Below, one piece after another: positions 7,970 through 16,623 of a stretch of DNA of 64,000 nucleotides. Under the pieces are notes generated by a model. That model made no database searches and was not told the DNA's origin. It worked only from the letters and a program-made list of their open reading frames with translations. The translations under genes and the position numbers were made by a program. Origin of the DNA: Ignavibacteria bacterium UBA7675 (lineage in GTDB: Bacteria > Bacteroidota > Ignavibacteria > Kapaibacteriales > UB7675); contig DLHF01000052.1 of the NCBI GenBank assembly GCA_002483085.1, forward strand, positions 62,001-126,000. The letters run 5' to 3'. Numbering within the stretch: the first letter of the stretch is position 1; each line of letters begins with the position of its first letter.

Positions 7970-9412
7970 ATGACAACTATACAGAACTTTATCGGTGGTG
8001 CGCTTGTGCCGCCGGTGTCGGGTGAATACTTCGACAACTATAACCCCGCAACGGGCAACGTGTATTCGCTTATTCCCGACTCCGATGCGCGCGATGTGCA
8101 GCGCGCTGTGGACGCTGCAAAAGCTGCGTTCCCCGCGTGGTCGGTGACGCCCGCCGAAGAGCGTTCGCGCATTATGATGCGGCTGGCACACCTGATAGAA
8201 CAGAATTTTGAGAAGTTTGTACTGGCCGAAACCATCGACAATGGCAAACCGCTGTGGCTGTCGCGCTCGGTGGATATACCGCGTGCAGTAAAGAACTTTA
8301 GCTTCTACGCTACGGCCATACTACACACAGCTACCGAAACTCATGCGATGGAAGAGAGTGCGCTGAACTATACGCTGCGCTCGCCGATTGGTGTGGCGGG
8401 CTGTATCTCGCCGTGGAACTTGCCGCTGTACCTCTTTAGCTGGAAAGTCGCTCCGGCGCTGGCTGCTGGCAACTGCGTAGTAGCCAAGCCGTCGGAAATA
8501 ACGCCAATGACTGCGTACATGCTTTCGGAGCTCTGCAACGAAGCTGGCTTTCCGCCGGGTGTGTTCAACATCGTGCACGGTTACGGGCCAAAAGTCGGCG
8601 CGGCGATTACCGAACACCCCGATATTCCCGCGATTTCGTTTACAGGCGGTACAAAAACCGGCGAGACTATTGCACGTGTAGCAGCGCCGATGTTTAAAAA
8701 GCTCTCGCTCGAACTCGGTGGCAAAAACCCCAATATTATCTTTGCCGACTGCGATTACCAGCGCGCGCTGAACACCAGCATTCAGTCGTCGTTTGCAAAT
8801 CAGGGGCAGATATGCCTGTGCGGTTCGCGTATTCTGGTGGAGCGTTCGATATACGAGCGCTTCCGCGATGATTTTGTAAAACGCGCTTCGCAGCTTGTGG
8901 TGGGCAATCCATTAGACGAGACCTCGCGCCAGGGAGCTGTTGTCTCCAAGGATCATTTCGACAAAGTGCTTTCGTACATCGAGCTTGCCAAAGAAGAAGG
9001 CGGCACAGTGTTGTGCGGTGGCCATGCAGTGCAGCTCGAAGGCGACAACGCTGGTGGTTGGTTTATCCAGCCTACGGTCATTGAGGGGCTTGGGGTGAAT
9101 TGCCGCACTATACAGGAAGAAATTTTCGGCCCGGTGGTAACGCTTCAGCCATTCGACTCGGAAGAAGAGGCTCTGCAATTAGCTAACTGCACGAAGTACG
9201 GCTTGGCTTCTAGCGTATGGACAGAAAACCTGACGCGGGCGCACCGCGTGGCGGCGCGTATTCACGCTGGTATTGTGTGGATCAACTGCTGGCTCTTGCG
9301 CGACCTTCGCACGCCGTTTGGCGGAGTAAAGCAGTCGGGTGTAGGACGCGAAGGCGGCTTTGAAGCGCTGCGGTTTTTTACCGAACCAAAGAATGTGTGC
9401 ATTCGGTTGTAA
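7970..9412 (+). CDS. 2-aminomuconate-6-semialdehyde dehydrogenase
   Basis: NAD-dependent aldehyde dehydrogenase of 480 residues, oxidising 2-aminomuconate semialdehyde to 2-aminomuconate. The order is canonical: N-terminal FIGGALVPP, the ISPWNLPLYLFSWKVAPALAAGN segment, cofactor helix FTGGTKTGE, catalytic Glu in LELGGKNP, and catalytic Cys282 in NQGQICLCGSR. The double-Cys CLCGSR form is characteristic of AMSDH/hydroxymuconic semialdehyde dehydrogenases. The C-terminal TPFGGVKQSGVGREGG is intact. The start MTTIQNFIGG matches the family. Placed just after HAO/ACMSD it completes conversion to 2-aminomuconate. A close relative, hydroxymuconic semialdehyde dehydrogenase, cannot be excluded from sequence alone, but context decides. 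Confidence 0.93.
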   Translation: MTTIQNFIGGALVPPVSGEYFDNYNPATGNVYSLIPDSDARDVQRAVDAAKAAFPAWSVTPAEERSRIMMRLAHLIEQNFEKFVLAETIDNGKPLWLSRSVDIPRAVKNFSFYATAILHTATETHAMEESALNYTLRSPIGVAGCISPWNLPLYLFSWKVAPALAAGNCVVAKPSEITPMTAYMLSELCNEAGFPPGVFNIVHGYGPKVGAAITEHPDIPAISFTGGTKTGETIARVAAPMFKKLSLELGGKNPNIIFADCDYQRALNTSIQSSFANQGQICLCGSRILVERSIYERFRDDFVKRASQLVVGNPLDETSRQGAVVSKDHFDKVLSYIELAKEEGGTVLCGGHAVQLEGDNAGGWFIQPTVIEGLGVNCRTIQEEIFGPVVTLQPFDSEEEALQLANCTKYGLASSVWTENLTRAHRVAARIHAGIVWINCWLLRDLRTPFGGVKQSGVGREGGFEALRFFTEPKNVCIRL

Positions 9413-9589
9413 GCGGCTGGGTCGAGAAGCGTAAAAGCACAATCGGATCACGTTGGCGGCGCGAGCTATAAGACGTACCGTGTGCAGGAAGAGAAGATGT
9501 TGTGCTATGCACTGCAATGCGGAATAGCACCAGAATGAGAAACGCCAGTGGATTGTATGCAGCGCCTGTTGTTTCCGTAGCAGCGTACC

Positions 9590-9665
9590 CGGCTGGCCGA
9601 GCCGCAGCGGAAGTGCGACCGGTGACAGCGACTGAACCCAACAACAGCGACGCCCGTGCCCAGCA
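9590..9665 (+). repeat. Dispersed intergenic repeat, B module (forward)
   Basis: GTGCGACCGGTGACAGCGAC at 9613-9632, then CTGAACCCAACAACA and GCGACGCCCGTGCC ending at 9660. The 293-bp gap between the aldehyde dehydrogenase and the aminotransferase holds this and no gene. Confidence 0.7.
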
Positions 9666-9705
9666 ATTTTTTCATGAAAAATAACTGTACTTTCTGGAGA
9701 TCGCA

Positions 9706-11187
9706 ATGAGCCATAGCGCCGAAACAACTGTGCAGACATTAGAAGAATATTTTGTGCCGTTCCGGCGCAATGTGGTAGGCAACAGCCATGAATTTGAGAC
9801 GCCGTATGGTGCAAAACACCTGTTGTACGCCGATTGGACTGCGAGCGGGCGGTTGTATCGCGCAATAGAAGATACATTAGTGGGCGAGTTCGGTCCGTTT
9901 GTAGGCAATACGCATTCGGAATCGAGCATGACTGGCATTATGATGACACATGCGTACCACGAAGCCCGAGAGATTATCAAGAAGCATGTACATGCAGGCC
10001 CGGATGATGTGCTGATTTGTTGTGGCTCGGGTATGACCTCGGCGGTGAACAAACTACAGCGGCTGATGGGGCTGCGTGTACCGGAAAAACTGCGCGACCG
10101 TGTAGCGATTCCCGAGAGCGAGCGCCCCGTGATTTTTGTAACGCACATGGAGCATTCTTCCAACTACATGTCGTGGAAGGAGTCGATTGGCGATGTTGTT
10201 TGTGTGCCCCCCGACGACTGTGCACTTGTGGAGCCAGAGCGCCTGCGCGCATTGCTGGAACAGTACCGCGACCGCCCGCTGAAAATCGGGTCGTTTACGG
10301 CCTGCTCGAATGTGACTGGCGTGTGTACGCCATACCACGAGCTGGCGCGCATCATGCACGAGCACGGCGGTTTGTGTTTTATCGACTTTGCAGCTTCGGC
10401 GCCCTATGTGGATATCGACATGCACCCTGGCGACGAAGCGGAGAGGCTAGATGCTGTATTTTTTTCTCCGCACAAATTTCTCGGTGGGCCTGGCACGCCG
10501 GGCATTCTCGTGTTCAACAAGGCGCTGTATAGCAATACGATTCCCGACAGGCCGGGAGGCGGCACTGTGGCAATGGCAGGGCCGTGGGGCTATCGCTATG
10601 TAGACGACATCGAAGCACGCGAAGACGGCGGCACACCGGCGTTTTTACAGACAGTGCGCGCAGCGATGAGCATGAAGCTGAAGGAAGCAATGGGCACAAA
10701 AAACATCAAAGAGCGCGACAACGAACTGATGGCTATTTTGTTCGGCGAGATGCATGCAATTCCGGGCATTCACATCCTGGCCGACGGCATACCGGGGCGG
10801 CTTGGCATTGCGTCGTTTTACCACGACACCATACACTACAACCTGTTTGTAAAGCTGCTCAACGACCGATTTGGCATACAGGCGCGCGGTGGCAGTTCCT
10901 GTGCCGATACGTATGCGTATTACCTGCTTCACATGAACCCCGAAGGCGAGCCCACCGAAAAACCGGGCTGGTTGCGTATTTCTGTGCACCCAACCATGAC
11001 CGACAACGAAGTGCGCTATATCGGGCAGGCTCTACGCGAAATTGTAGAAAACATCGAGCAATGGGCTCAAGACTACACCTATTCCTACGAGACCAACGAG
11101 TACACGCACAACAGCACTCCGAGAGATGTACAAGCGCAGGTAAAAGAGTGGTTTGCGTTGCAATCGTTTCCAGTTGTACAACAATAG
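9706..11187 (+). CDS. Class V aminotransferase (SufS/CsdA-like fold)
   Basis: PLP-dependent enzyme of 493 residues, longer than a typical cysteine desulfurase (~400). Visible marks: N-terminal YADWTASGRLYRAIED and GPFVGNTHSESS (substrate-binding His), THMEHSSNYMSW, the PLP-aspartate segment FIDFAASAPYVDID, and the cofactor lysine at SPHKFLGGPGTPG (Lys257). Near the C-terminus GIQARGGSSCADTYAYYLL carries the mobile-loop cysteine position of desulfurases. The C-terminal ~50 residues are extra and polar. A GGAG site precedes the ATG. Its position after the AMS dehydrogenase suggests a role near the kynurenine route, but the substrate cannot be read from the sequence; cysteine desulfurase or lyase activity is equally possible. 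Confidence 0.88.
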   Translation: MSHSAETTVQTLEEYFVPFRRNVVGNSHEFETPYGAKHLLYADWTASGRLYRAIEDTLVGEFGPFVGNTHSESSMTGIMMTHAYHEAREIIKKHVHAGPDDVLICCGSGMTSAVNKLQRLMGLRVPEKLRDRVAIPESERPVIFVTHMEHSSNYMSWKESIGDVVCVPPDDCALVEPERLRALLEQYRDRPLKIGSFTACSNVTGVCTPYHELARIMHEHGGLCFIDFAASAPYVDIDMHPGDEAERLDAVFFSPHKFLGGPGTPGILVFNKALYSNTIPDRPGGGTVAMAGPWGYRYVDDIEAREDGGTPAFLQTVRAAMSMKLKEAMGTKNIKERDNELMAILFGEMHAIPGIHILADGIPGRLGIASFYHDTIHYNLFVKLLNDRFGIQARGGSSCADTYAYYLLHMNPEGEPTEKPGWLRISVHPTMTDNEVRYIGQALREIVENIEQWAQDYTYSYETNEYTHNSTPRDVQAQVKEWFALQSFPVVQQ

Positions 11188-11206
11188 GAAGCCTGAATTA
11201 CTACGG

Positions 11207-11767
11207 TTATTCCTCGGGCGCTGAAGTGCTATCATGCCTTTGTGTACTACTGCGACTGTTATGCTGCTGTGCACGATTTTTCTTTAGAGGATTGGCAATA
11301 ATATACTGCCGGATGTTTTGCAGAGCGCGGCTGGTAGATATTCGGCAGTCGTAATAACGCGACTGCCAGGCAAAATCGGAGAAACCTTCGCTGCGAATGC
11401 GTTTAGTGCAGATTGATTTGAACTGGCATACAATCGCGCCCAGCGATCCGGATGTCCATGCGGGTGGGACAGCATCCTGATAGCTTCCAATCCCATCTTG
11501 CCTGTGCAGCCCGATAATAGCGTGAAAATGATCTGGCATAATTACCCACGCATCTATCTGTGTTGTTGGCCTGATAACAGGCGTCCGAAGCCATTCCTCT
11601 TGTACAATTTCACCTGCACGCGACAGGTGTACCACGCCATTGTCGATAGCACCAAAGTGCGGTTTACGGCGATGGGTACAGATCGTAATAAAATACCAGC
11701 CCCGGGTATAATCCCAGCCCTTCAGGCGCGCTGATTCAATGCGGTAAGTATTGCGAAATTTGGTCAT
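11207..11767 (-). CDS. REP-associated tyrosine transposase (Y1/HUH, RAYT)
   Basis: HUH-superfamily single-strand nuclease related to the IS200 transposase. The GWYFITICTHRRKPHFG N-terminal strand, the HUH pair (His-Phe-His in MPDHFHAI), and the C-terminal WQSRYYD tyrosine followed by IRQYIIANPLKK are all present, in RAYT order. I take the ATG at 11765-11767 (MTKFRNTYRIES); the frame stays open to 11818 and includes a 15-bp tandem duplication at 11768-11797, so an earlier start is possible. Such proteins do not mobilise themselves as classic IS elements but are linked to REP palindromes. The perfect palindrome at 11839-11883, just upstream, supports that relation. The C-terminal tail is low-complexity Ser/Gln/Arg. 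Confidence 0.9.
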   Translation of the reverse strand: MTKFRNTYRIESARLKGWDYTRGWYFITICTHRRKPHFGAIDNGVVHLSRAGEIVQEEWLRTPVIRPTTQIDAWVIMPDHFHAIIGLHRQDGIGSYQDAVPPAWTSGSLGAIVCQFKSICTKRIRSEGFSDFAWQSRYYDCRISTSRALQNIRQYIIANPLKKNRAQQHNSRSSTQRHDSTSAPEE

Positions 11768-11838
11768 GGTGTTGTGAATAATGGTGTTGTGAATAATGGT
11801 GATTGGCAATGGCAACATGTCGCATGGACGGTAATATA

Positions 11839-11883
11839 CGTAACCCGTAGAGACGCCCCGTCGGGGCGTCTCTACGGGTTACG
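11839..11883. repeat. Long perfect palindrome beside the RAYT gene
   Basis: Forty-five bp with perfect 22-bp arms around a single T at 11861; the core AGACGCCCCG matches the palindrome at 5024. GGTAATAT flanks it as a direct repeat on both sides (from 11830 and from 11887). It lies about 70 bp upstream of the RAYT start and looks like that enzyme's REP-type target. Confidence 0.85.
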
Positions 11884-11953
11884 GGCGGTAATATTGTGTG
11901 TGTGCGTGTTGACGGGATACGTAATCAACCGCATTACGGTATGAATTTCGGTT

Positions 11954-11987
11954 GCGATATTGCCCCGGGTGGCGGGGTCAATATCGC
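11954..11987. repeat. Second hairpin near the RAYT gene
   Basis: Imperfect inverted repeat: GCGATATTGCCCCG pairs with CGGGGTCAATATCGC with one bulge, around a 5-nt loop. It lacks a T-tract on either strand, so it is not a simple terminator for the peptide-binding protein gene whose stop is at 12037. Confidence 0.6.
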
Positions 11988-12036
11988 GTCTGCAATGATG
12001 TCAAACCAAACGGCGGTCACGCCACAATTTCTATCG

Positions 12037-13782
12037 TTACATCTTCGACGGGTCGAACCACACGTAGCGGTAATACCGGCGATCCATTGCGTTGTTGATA
12101 TAGCCCATCACATACGGCTGTAGGAAGCGGTAATCTTCATCATAGAAAATGAGCATCATCGGAGCGTCGTTCATAGCGATTTGTTCGGCTTGGCTGTACA
12201 ATTCCATGCGGCGTGCGCGGTCCTGCGTGCTCATTGCTTCTTCAAATAAGCGGTCGAACTCAGCGTTCTGATAGCGCGTAGAATTGGTGGGGCTAATACC
12301 CGAAGCCGGTACAATTTTGCCGTACAACAGGTTGAGAAATGTTTCGGGATCGGGGTAGTCGGCTACCCAGCCTAATCGGTAGAACGGTGCGTGGCCGGCG
12401 TCGATTTCGTCGATGTGGCGCGCCCATTCCATTTGCTGAAGATTGAGCGTGATGTTCAGGTTTTCTTTGAGCATAGCTTGGATTGCTTCTGCTACCTGAG
12501 TATTGCGCCCGCCGCCGGGGTTGAATTGCAATGTAATAGGCGGAAAGTTTTTGCCGTCGGGGAAGCCTGCTTCAGCCAGCAATGCTCGCCCTTTGTCGCG
12601 GTCGAAACTATAACCCTGTATTTTGTCGGTAGGATAGCCGGGCATCGACGGCGGTACTAATCCATGTACCGACGGGCCAGCAGCCTGCCCTTTCAGCACG
12701 TAGCGGATAATGCGCTCGCGGTCGATTGCATAGCAAATTGCCTGGCGCACGCGCTTGTCGGAAAACGGTTTCGCCTGCACCAACATGCCGTAGAACTGGC
12801 TGCTCATGGCCGGTACGTGCAGAAGCTGAAATTTTGCGTATTCGCCTTTTGGCTGCTTTTTGTCGTCTACAATATCGCCAAAAGATTCGTTCGGTACGCG
12901 GTACGATTCTTCGAGATTGCCCTGCTTCAGTTCGAGCAGTTGTGTCTTGTCGTCTTTGATAAAAGTAAACCGCACTTCGTCGAGGAAGGGGAGCTGATTG
13001 CCTTGCTCGTCCTTGCCCCAATATCCCATGTTGCGTTTTGTGACTAGTTCGCGGTCGGGTGTCCACGATACAAAAATAAATGGTCCTGTGCCCACAGGGT
13101 TCTTGAAGAAGTCTTCTTTGTAGTACTCTACCGCTTCGCGCGGATGGACGAAGCATGTGGAGAGCGTTACGTAGTATTGAAACGGCGAAAAAGGATGGAG
13201 GAGCTTTATGCGGAATGTGTAGGGATCGACCACTTCGAAGCCCTGCACACCGGCTACCGCAGGCGCTGTATTTTTGCCGATAACAGCTTCGGTTGCTTTA
13301 AAATATTCTATTGCTCCTTGCACCTTGCCCTGAAAATACGAATACCCCTTTGTTTGCGTGCGTGCGTCGCATACCCGCGTGAATGAGTATTTCACGTCTT
13401 CAGCAGTCATTTCACGTCCTTTTCCGCTGGGGAAGCACGCGTTGTCGTGGAACATCACGCCTTGGCGCAAATAGTAGGTGTACACAAGCCCGTCCGGGGA
13501 TATCTCAAATCGCTCCGCAAGATCGGGCTTAAGCTCCAGATTTGCGTCGAACGACAGCAGGTGGTCGTAAATTTGCTCGGCGATGTGCGAGGACGTTGCG
13601 TCGTTGATACGCACGGGGTCTAATGAGTTAAGCTCACCATTTTCATTATTGCGGAAGACACCGCCGTAGAATTTCCCACCCTTGGCAGGCTGGAACTTGC
13701 CAGTTTGCTCATGGCCACCGCCGCATGCCGTTATTCCCACGACAAGCAGAACCAGAAAAACGTATTTCATAGGTTTGTACAT
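12037..13782 (-). CDS. Peptide ABC transporter substrate-binding lipoprotein (SBP_bac_5)
   Basis: A 581-residue extracytoplasmic solute-binding protein of the OppA/DppA family. Signal peptide and lipobox: LLVVGITAC, with the lipidated Cys followed by GGGHEQ. The family core is clear: LNSLDPVRINDATSSHIAEQIYDHLL, LAERFEISPDGLVYTYYLRQGVMFHD, MTAEDVKYSFTR, VGTGPFIFVSW, FSDKRVRQAICYAIDRERII, and GWVADYPDPETFLNLLY. The start could be the ATG at 13782 or the one at 13770, four codons later, which gives a neater signal peptide. No permease or ATPase genes adjoin it, so it would have to serve a transporter elsewhere or act alone. It most likely binds oligopeptides. Confidence 0.93.
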   Translation of the reverse strand: MYKPMKYVFLVLLVVGITACGGGHEQTGKFQPAKGGKFYGGVFRNNENGELNSLDPVRINDATSSHIAEQIYDHLLSFDANLELKPDLAERFEISPDGLVYTYYLRQGVMFHDNACFPSGKGREMTAEDVKYSFTRVCDARTQTKGYSYFQGKVQGAIEYFKATEAVIGKNTAPAVAGVQGFEVVDPYTFRIKLLHPFSPFQYYVTLSTCFVHPREAVEYYKEDFFKNPVGTGPFIFVSWTPDRELVTKRNMGYWGKDEQGNQLPFLDEVRFTFIKDDKTQLLELKQGNLEESYRVPNESFGDIVDDKKQPKGEYAKFQLLHVPAMSSQFYGMLVQAKPFSDKRVRQAICYAIDRERIIRYVLKGQAAGPSVHGLVPPSMPGYPTDKIQGYSFDRDKGRALLAEAGFPDGKNFPPITLQFNPGGGRNTQVAEAIQAMLKENLNITLNLQQMEWARHIDEIDAGHAPFYRLGWVADYPDPETFLNLLYGKIVPASGISPTNSTRYQNAEFDRLFEEAMSTQDRARRMELYSQAEQIAMNDAPMMLIFYDEDYRFLQPYVMGYINNAMDRRYYRYVWFDPSKM

Positions 13783-13844
13783 GAATGGAAGAGTAATTGT
13801 TGAAAGGCTCCAATTTAAGAAAATTAGCGAGAAGGCCGCCAGCC

Positions 13845-14065
13845 AGCCGTGTTGCCTCTGTTGCTGTGGCGCTTCTGTCTCCGCTCATACTCTCGGCCTC
13901 TGCACCGCGCAGCGCTGCTGCTGCGTGGCTTTTCGGCCTGCTATCGCTTGTTGCTGCTGTCTGTTTCCAGTTTATCATCCGGCGGCCAGCCTATGGGCAA
14001 TCACGAATCGGCTTGTGCGACCGGTGACAGCGACTGAACCCAACAACAACGACGCCCGTGCCCAG
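13845..14065 (+). repeat. Dispersed intergenic repeat, complete A+B copy (forward)
   Basis: One of the two fullest copies. The A module is at 13897-13941 (CCTCTGCACCGCGCAGCGC ... CTGCGTGGCTTTTCGGCC). A linker follows with GTTTCCAG and GGCGGCCAGCC. The B module starts at 14015 (GTGCGACCGGTGACAGCGAC) and ends with GACGCCCGTGCC at 14062. It fills the gap between the peptide-binding protein and heme oxygenase genes. Confidence 0.75.
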
Positions 14066-14085
14066 CAATAGAGCAGAGGTAGAGG

Positions 14086-14676
14086 CTATTGTACGGCAGC
14101 GGTGGAGACATCAAGAGCGAAGCACCGCGCTACATCATCGAATGTGCGGATAGCGGCGTCGACAGTTGCCTGCTCCTGGTCGGTGGTCTGCACGCGCTCC
14201 GTAAGTACCGAACGGAATGCGTTCCACATCGGGCCTGTGCGGTCGCCGTAGCAGCCGTAAAAGTGGAAAGGCAGCGTTGCGAAATCGGGGAGCGGCACGA
14301 GTCTGCGCCGGATCACAGCACCGCCAAGCGTAGAGCCTTCCATCACATACATACAGCCGAGAATATCCTCCACGGTTTCTATCTGAGCCATTGGTACAAA
14401 GTTGTTATCGGGTATGGGAATCCCCATCTCGTGAAGATCGCGTTCGAGGAACGAAAGTTTTTGCCGCTGCGAGTAGTCGAGTTCGCTTAGGTTGTGCCGA
14501 GCAATTGCTTTGTCGAGTACCGGCTCGTAGGCAGCGTGCAGGATATAATTGTGCACTATAAGCTGCGCGTATTCATTGGGCGTCAGAGAGCCATTCATAA
14601 TTCGATCTGATGCCGCAAGTGCTTCTACGCGATCATGAGCATCGCTCGTTTCAGTTTTAAGCCGTTCAAGTATCAT
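14086..14676 (-). CDS. Heme oxygenase (biliverdin-producing)
   Basis: An all-helical heme oxygenase-like protein of 196 residues that opens heme to biliverdin. The N-terminus LKTETSDAHDRVEALAAS carries the proximal-His position (His14), and the distal helix reads ILGCMYVMEGSTLGGAVI, a strong family signature (the glycine-bearing kinked helix over heme). The start is at 14674-14676, only 12 bp after the phytochrome stop, so the two are almost certainly co-transcribed: this enzyme would supply the bilin chromophore. It belongs to the bacterial HemO/BphO type rather than the iron-starvation HmuO type by context only. Confidence 0.92.
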   Translation of the reverse strand: MILERLKTETSDAHDRVEALAASDRIMNGSLTPNEYAQLIVHNYILHAAYEPVLDKAIARHNLSELDYSQRQKLSFLERDLHEMGIPIPDNNFVPMAQIETVEDILGCMYVMEGSTLGGAVIRRRLVPLPDFATLPFHFYGCYGDRTGPMWNAFRSVLTERVQTTDQEQATVDAAIRTFDDVARCFALDVSTAAVQ

Positions 14677-14688
14677 AATTGTATAGCT

Positions 14689-16572
14689 TCAATATTGTAA
14701 AGAATGGTATTCCATGCGAGAAAGAGCGGTAAATTTGTGCGAGCATTCCAGTAGGCGTTGCATCGTGCGTTCCACATCGCCAGCGTCGAGCTTTTGCGAG
14801 TGTATATCGCCGAGGAACGACGCAATAGATTGCGACATATACAGACTGATATTGGCGAGGTGGTTGCGTAACAGATGCACCATGCCATTGCTGATAAGCT
14901 GTTCGTAGCGCAACTGTTGCTGCTGTTGTTGCGACAGTTCGAGCTGTTTCTGCAAGTCCATCTGTCTATGCTTGAGCTCAATTGTCCGTTCAAGCACTTG
15001 AATTTCGATGCTCTGCTGCTGGCTCCTATTAGTGCCTGCTTCGCGTCCTATTTGCCTGTATTCGCGCAGCATGACTTCCTGAATGTGCATGTGCAGCAGG
15101 AGCGCGTTGTTGATCTCTGCGTTTTTCCAAGGGGCAGATACGCCATAGACAATTTGCTTCCAGACTTCAAAGGACTGGCGCGGCGAAAGCTGCATTGTAG
15201 CCGGATCGAAAGCCGCTGCTTTGTCGGGATTGCCTGCCCAGTGTATTGTTTTTACAAGTTCGGGTCGGAACCAGACAACGTATTCCTCCGACGAGCGGGA
15301 GATAGGAGTAACCAATACGCCACTGGCTGTTCCGGCGAACTCCACCGCGCTGGGGAAGTGCTGTTGCAGCGAGTTGGTATAATAGATATCGTTGAATGGC
15401 TGCTGGCTCAGCCAGTGGTACAGCCTGTCGATTTGTTCGGGTGCAGGTGTTGTACCAAGCGTATAGATTCTGCCTTGGTAGTTAATTGCTACGCCCTCCG
15501 CACCTGTGCTGTGCAGCCAGCGCTGGTCGCCGTTGCGGATGCCGTTTACGATACTCATCTCGCGATACATCTGCTGGTACAGCTCTTCTGTATTGTTTTG
15601 TATGCGCTTTGCATAGGTAGCTCCTTCGAGTTCTTCTTTCAGCAAAAGGTGGCTCGAAAACATTCTGCCAATAAGTTCGCACACTTTGCGCTTGTTGTAG
15701 TCCACAAAGATGGGCGTGCGATGATGGCAGGCAATCATACCCCACAGGCGATTGTCCACGATGACAGAGATCGTAAGCGATGCTGCAACGCCCATATTCT
15801 TGAGATACTGAATGTGTATGGGGGAAACATTACGCAGCACCGAATAGGTCATGTCGATATCTGAAGCAGTTTTTTCGGGAATAAGCGCGGCGGGCGTGTA
15901 CTCTACATTCGGAATAATGCGTATTGGATTGCGGAAAAACAGCTCGCGCGCCTGGCGCGGAATATCGGAGGCGGGGTAATGGTGTCCTACAAACGAATGA
16001 ACTTCTTGTGAGCGTGCTTCGGCTACTACCTCACCATTCCAGTCTGCATCGAAGCGATACAGCATTACACGGTCGTACTGTGTATAGGAGCGCACTTCAT
16101 CGCATACGGTCTGGCCGAGATCGCGCACATTGTCCGTCTTGCGAAGGCGCGTATTGATGGTAGGCAGCAGGTGGAACGCCTGATCGACAAGCTCGATACT
16201 GCTGCTTGCTGCGGGCTCGAACTCCATCAGCCATACGCCTGGAGCTTGGTTCGTGATGCAGTTGTATGCTACTTCTTTGCCATTGTGAACAATGTTCACT
16301 TGAAGAGGGTTCAGCGTATCGCTATCTCCTTTGTCCATCAGTTCTAATACGAACTGTATCGAGTGTTCAGGGACAAGCTCGTGAATGGCAAGGCCAATAG
16401 CGTCGTGTGCTGTTAAGTCGGTAAAATCGGAAAGATTGGCACTTGCTTGCAGTATTCGGAGGCTGTGCCTGTGAATAACGAGCAAAAAACCGTGAGCCTG
16501 AATTTTACCGGGGATATGAATAGGTTCTTTTTCACAATTACTGATGTCGACTGGCTGTTGCATAGCTTCCAT
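14689..16572 (-). CDS. bphP: Bacteriophytochrome photosensor without a kinase ATPase domain
   Basis: Red/far-red photoreceptor of 627 residues with PAS-GAF-PHY order. Chromophore features: an N-terminal biliverdin-binding Cys13 in SNCEKEPIHIPGKIQAHG, the DIP motif at Asp203 (YPASDIPRQAR), the chromophore His in ACHHRTP, and the PHY tongue motif PRQSF near residue 464. After PHY comes a Gln-rich coiled coil and a ~65-residue helical end containing VHLLRNHLANI, which resembles the H-box of a DHp domain. There is no HATPase domain, and heme oxygenase starts 12 bp later, so this end is natural, not a window or frameshift effect. The giant PAS kinase lies 51 bp upstream on the same strand and may supply the missing output. 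Confidence 0.94.
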   Translation of the reverse strand: MEAMQQPVDISNCEKEPIHIPGKIQAHGFLLVIHRHSLRILQASANLSDFTDLTAHDAIGLAIHELVPEHSIQFVLELMDKGDSDTLNPLQVNIVHNGKEVAYNCITNQAPGVWLMEFEPAASSSIELVDQAFHLLPTINTRLRKTDNVRDLGQTVCDEVRSYTQYDRVMLYRFDADWNGEVVAEARSQEVHSFVGHHYPASDIPRQARELFFRNPIRIIPNVEYTPAALIPEKTASDIDMTYSVLRNVSPIHIQYLKNMGVAASLTISVIVDNRLWGMIACHHRTPIFVDYNKRKVCELIGRMFSSHLLLKEELEGATYAKRIQNNTEELYQQMYREMSIVNGIRNGDQRWLHSTGAEGVAINYQGRIYTLGTTPAPEQIDRLYHWLSQQPFNDIYYTNSLQQHFPSAVEFAGTASGVLVTPISRSSEEYVVWFRPELVKTIHWAGNPDKAAAFDPATMQLSPRQSFEVWKQIVYGVSAPWKNAEINNALLLHMHIQEVMLREYRQIGREAGTNRSQQQSIEIQVLERTIELKHRQMDLQKQLELSQQQQQQLRYEQLISNGMVHLLRNHLANISLYMSQSIASFLGDIHSQKLDAGDVERTMQRLLECSHKFTALSRMEYHSLQY

Positions 16573-16623
16573 GCGAATATGAATAAACGGCCTGCGTCCT
16601 CGCGGATCCGATGTGAATTGTAA

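Noticed and set aside
14689..14700. Frameshift hiding a kinase domain after the phytochrome
   Set aside because: Heme oxygenase begins 12 bp downstream, so there is no room for a lost HATPase domain.
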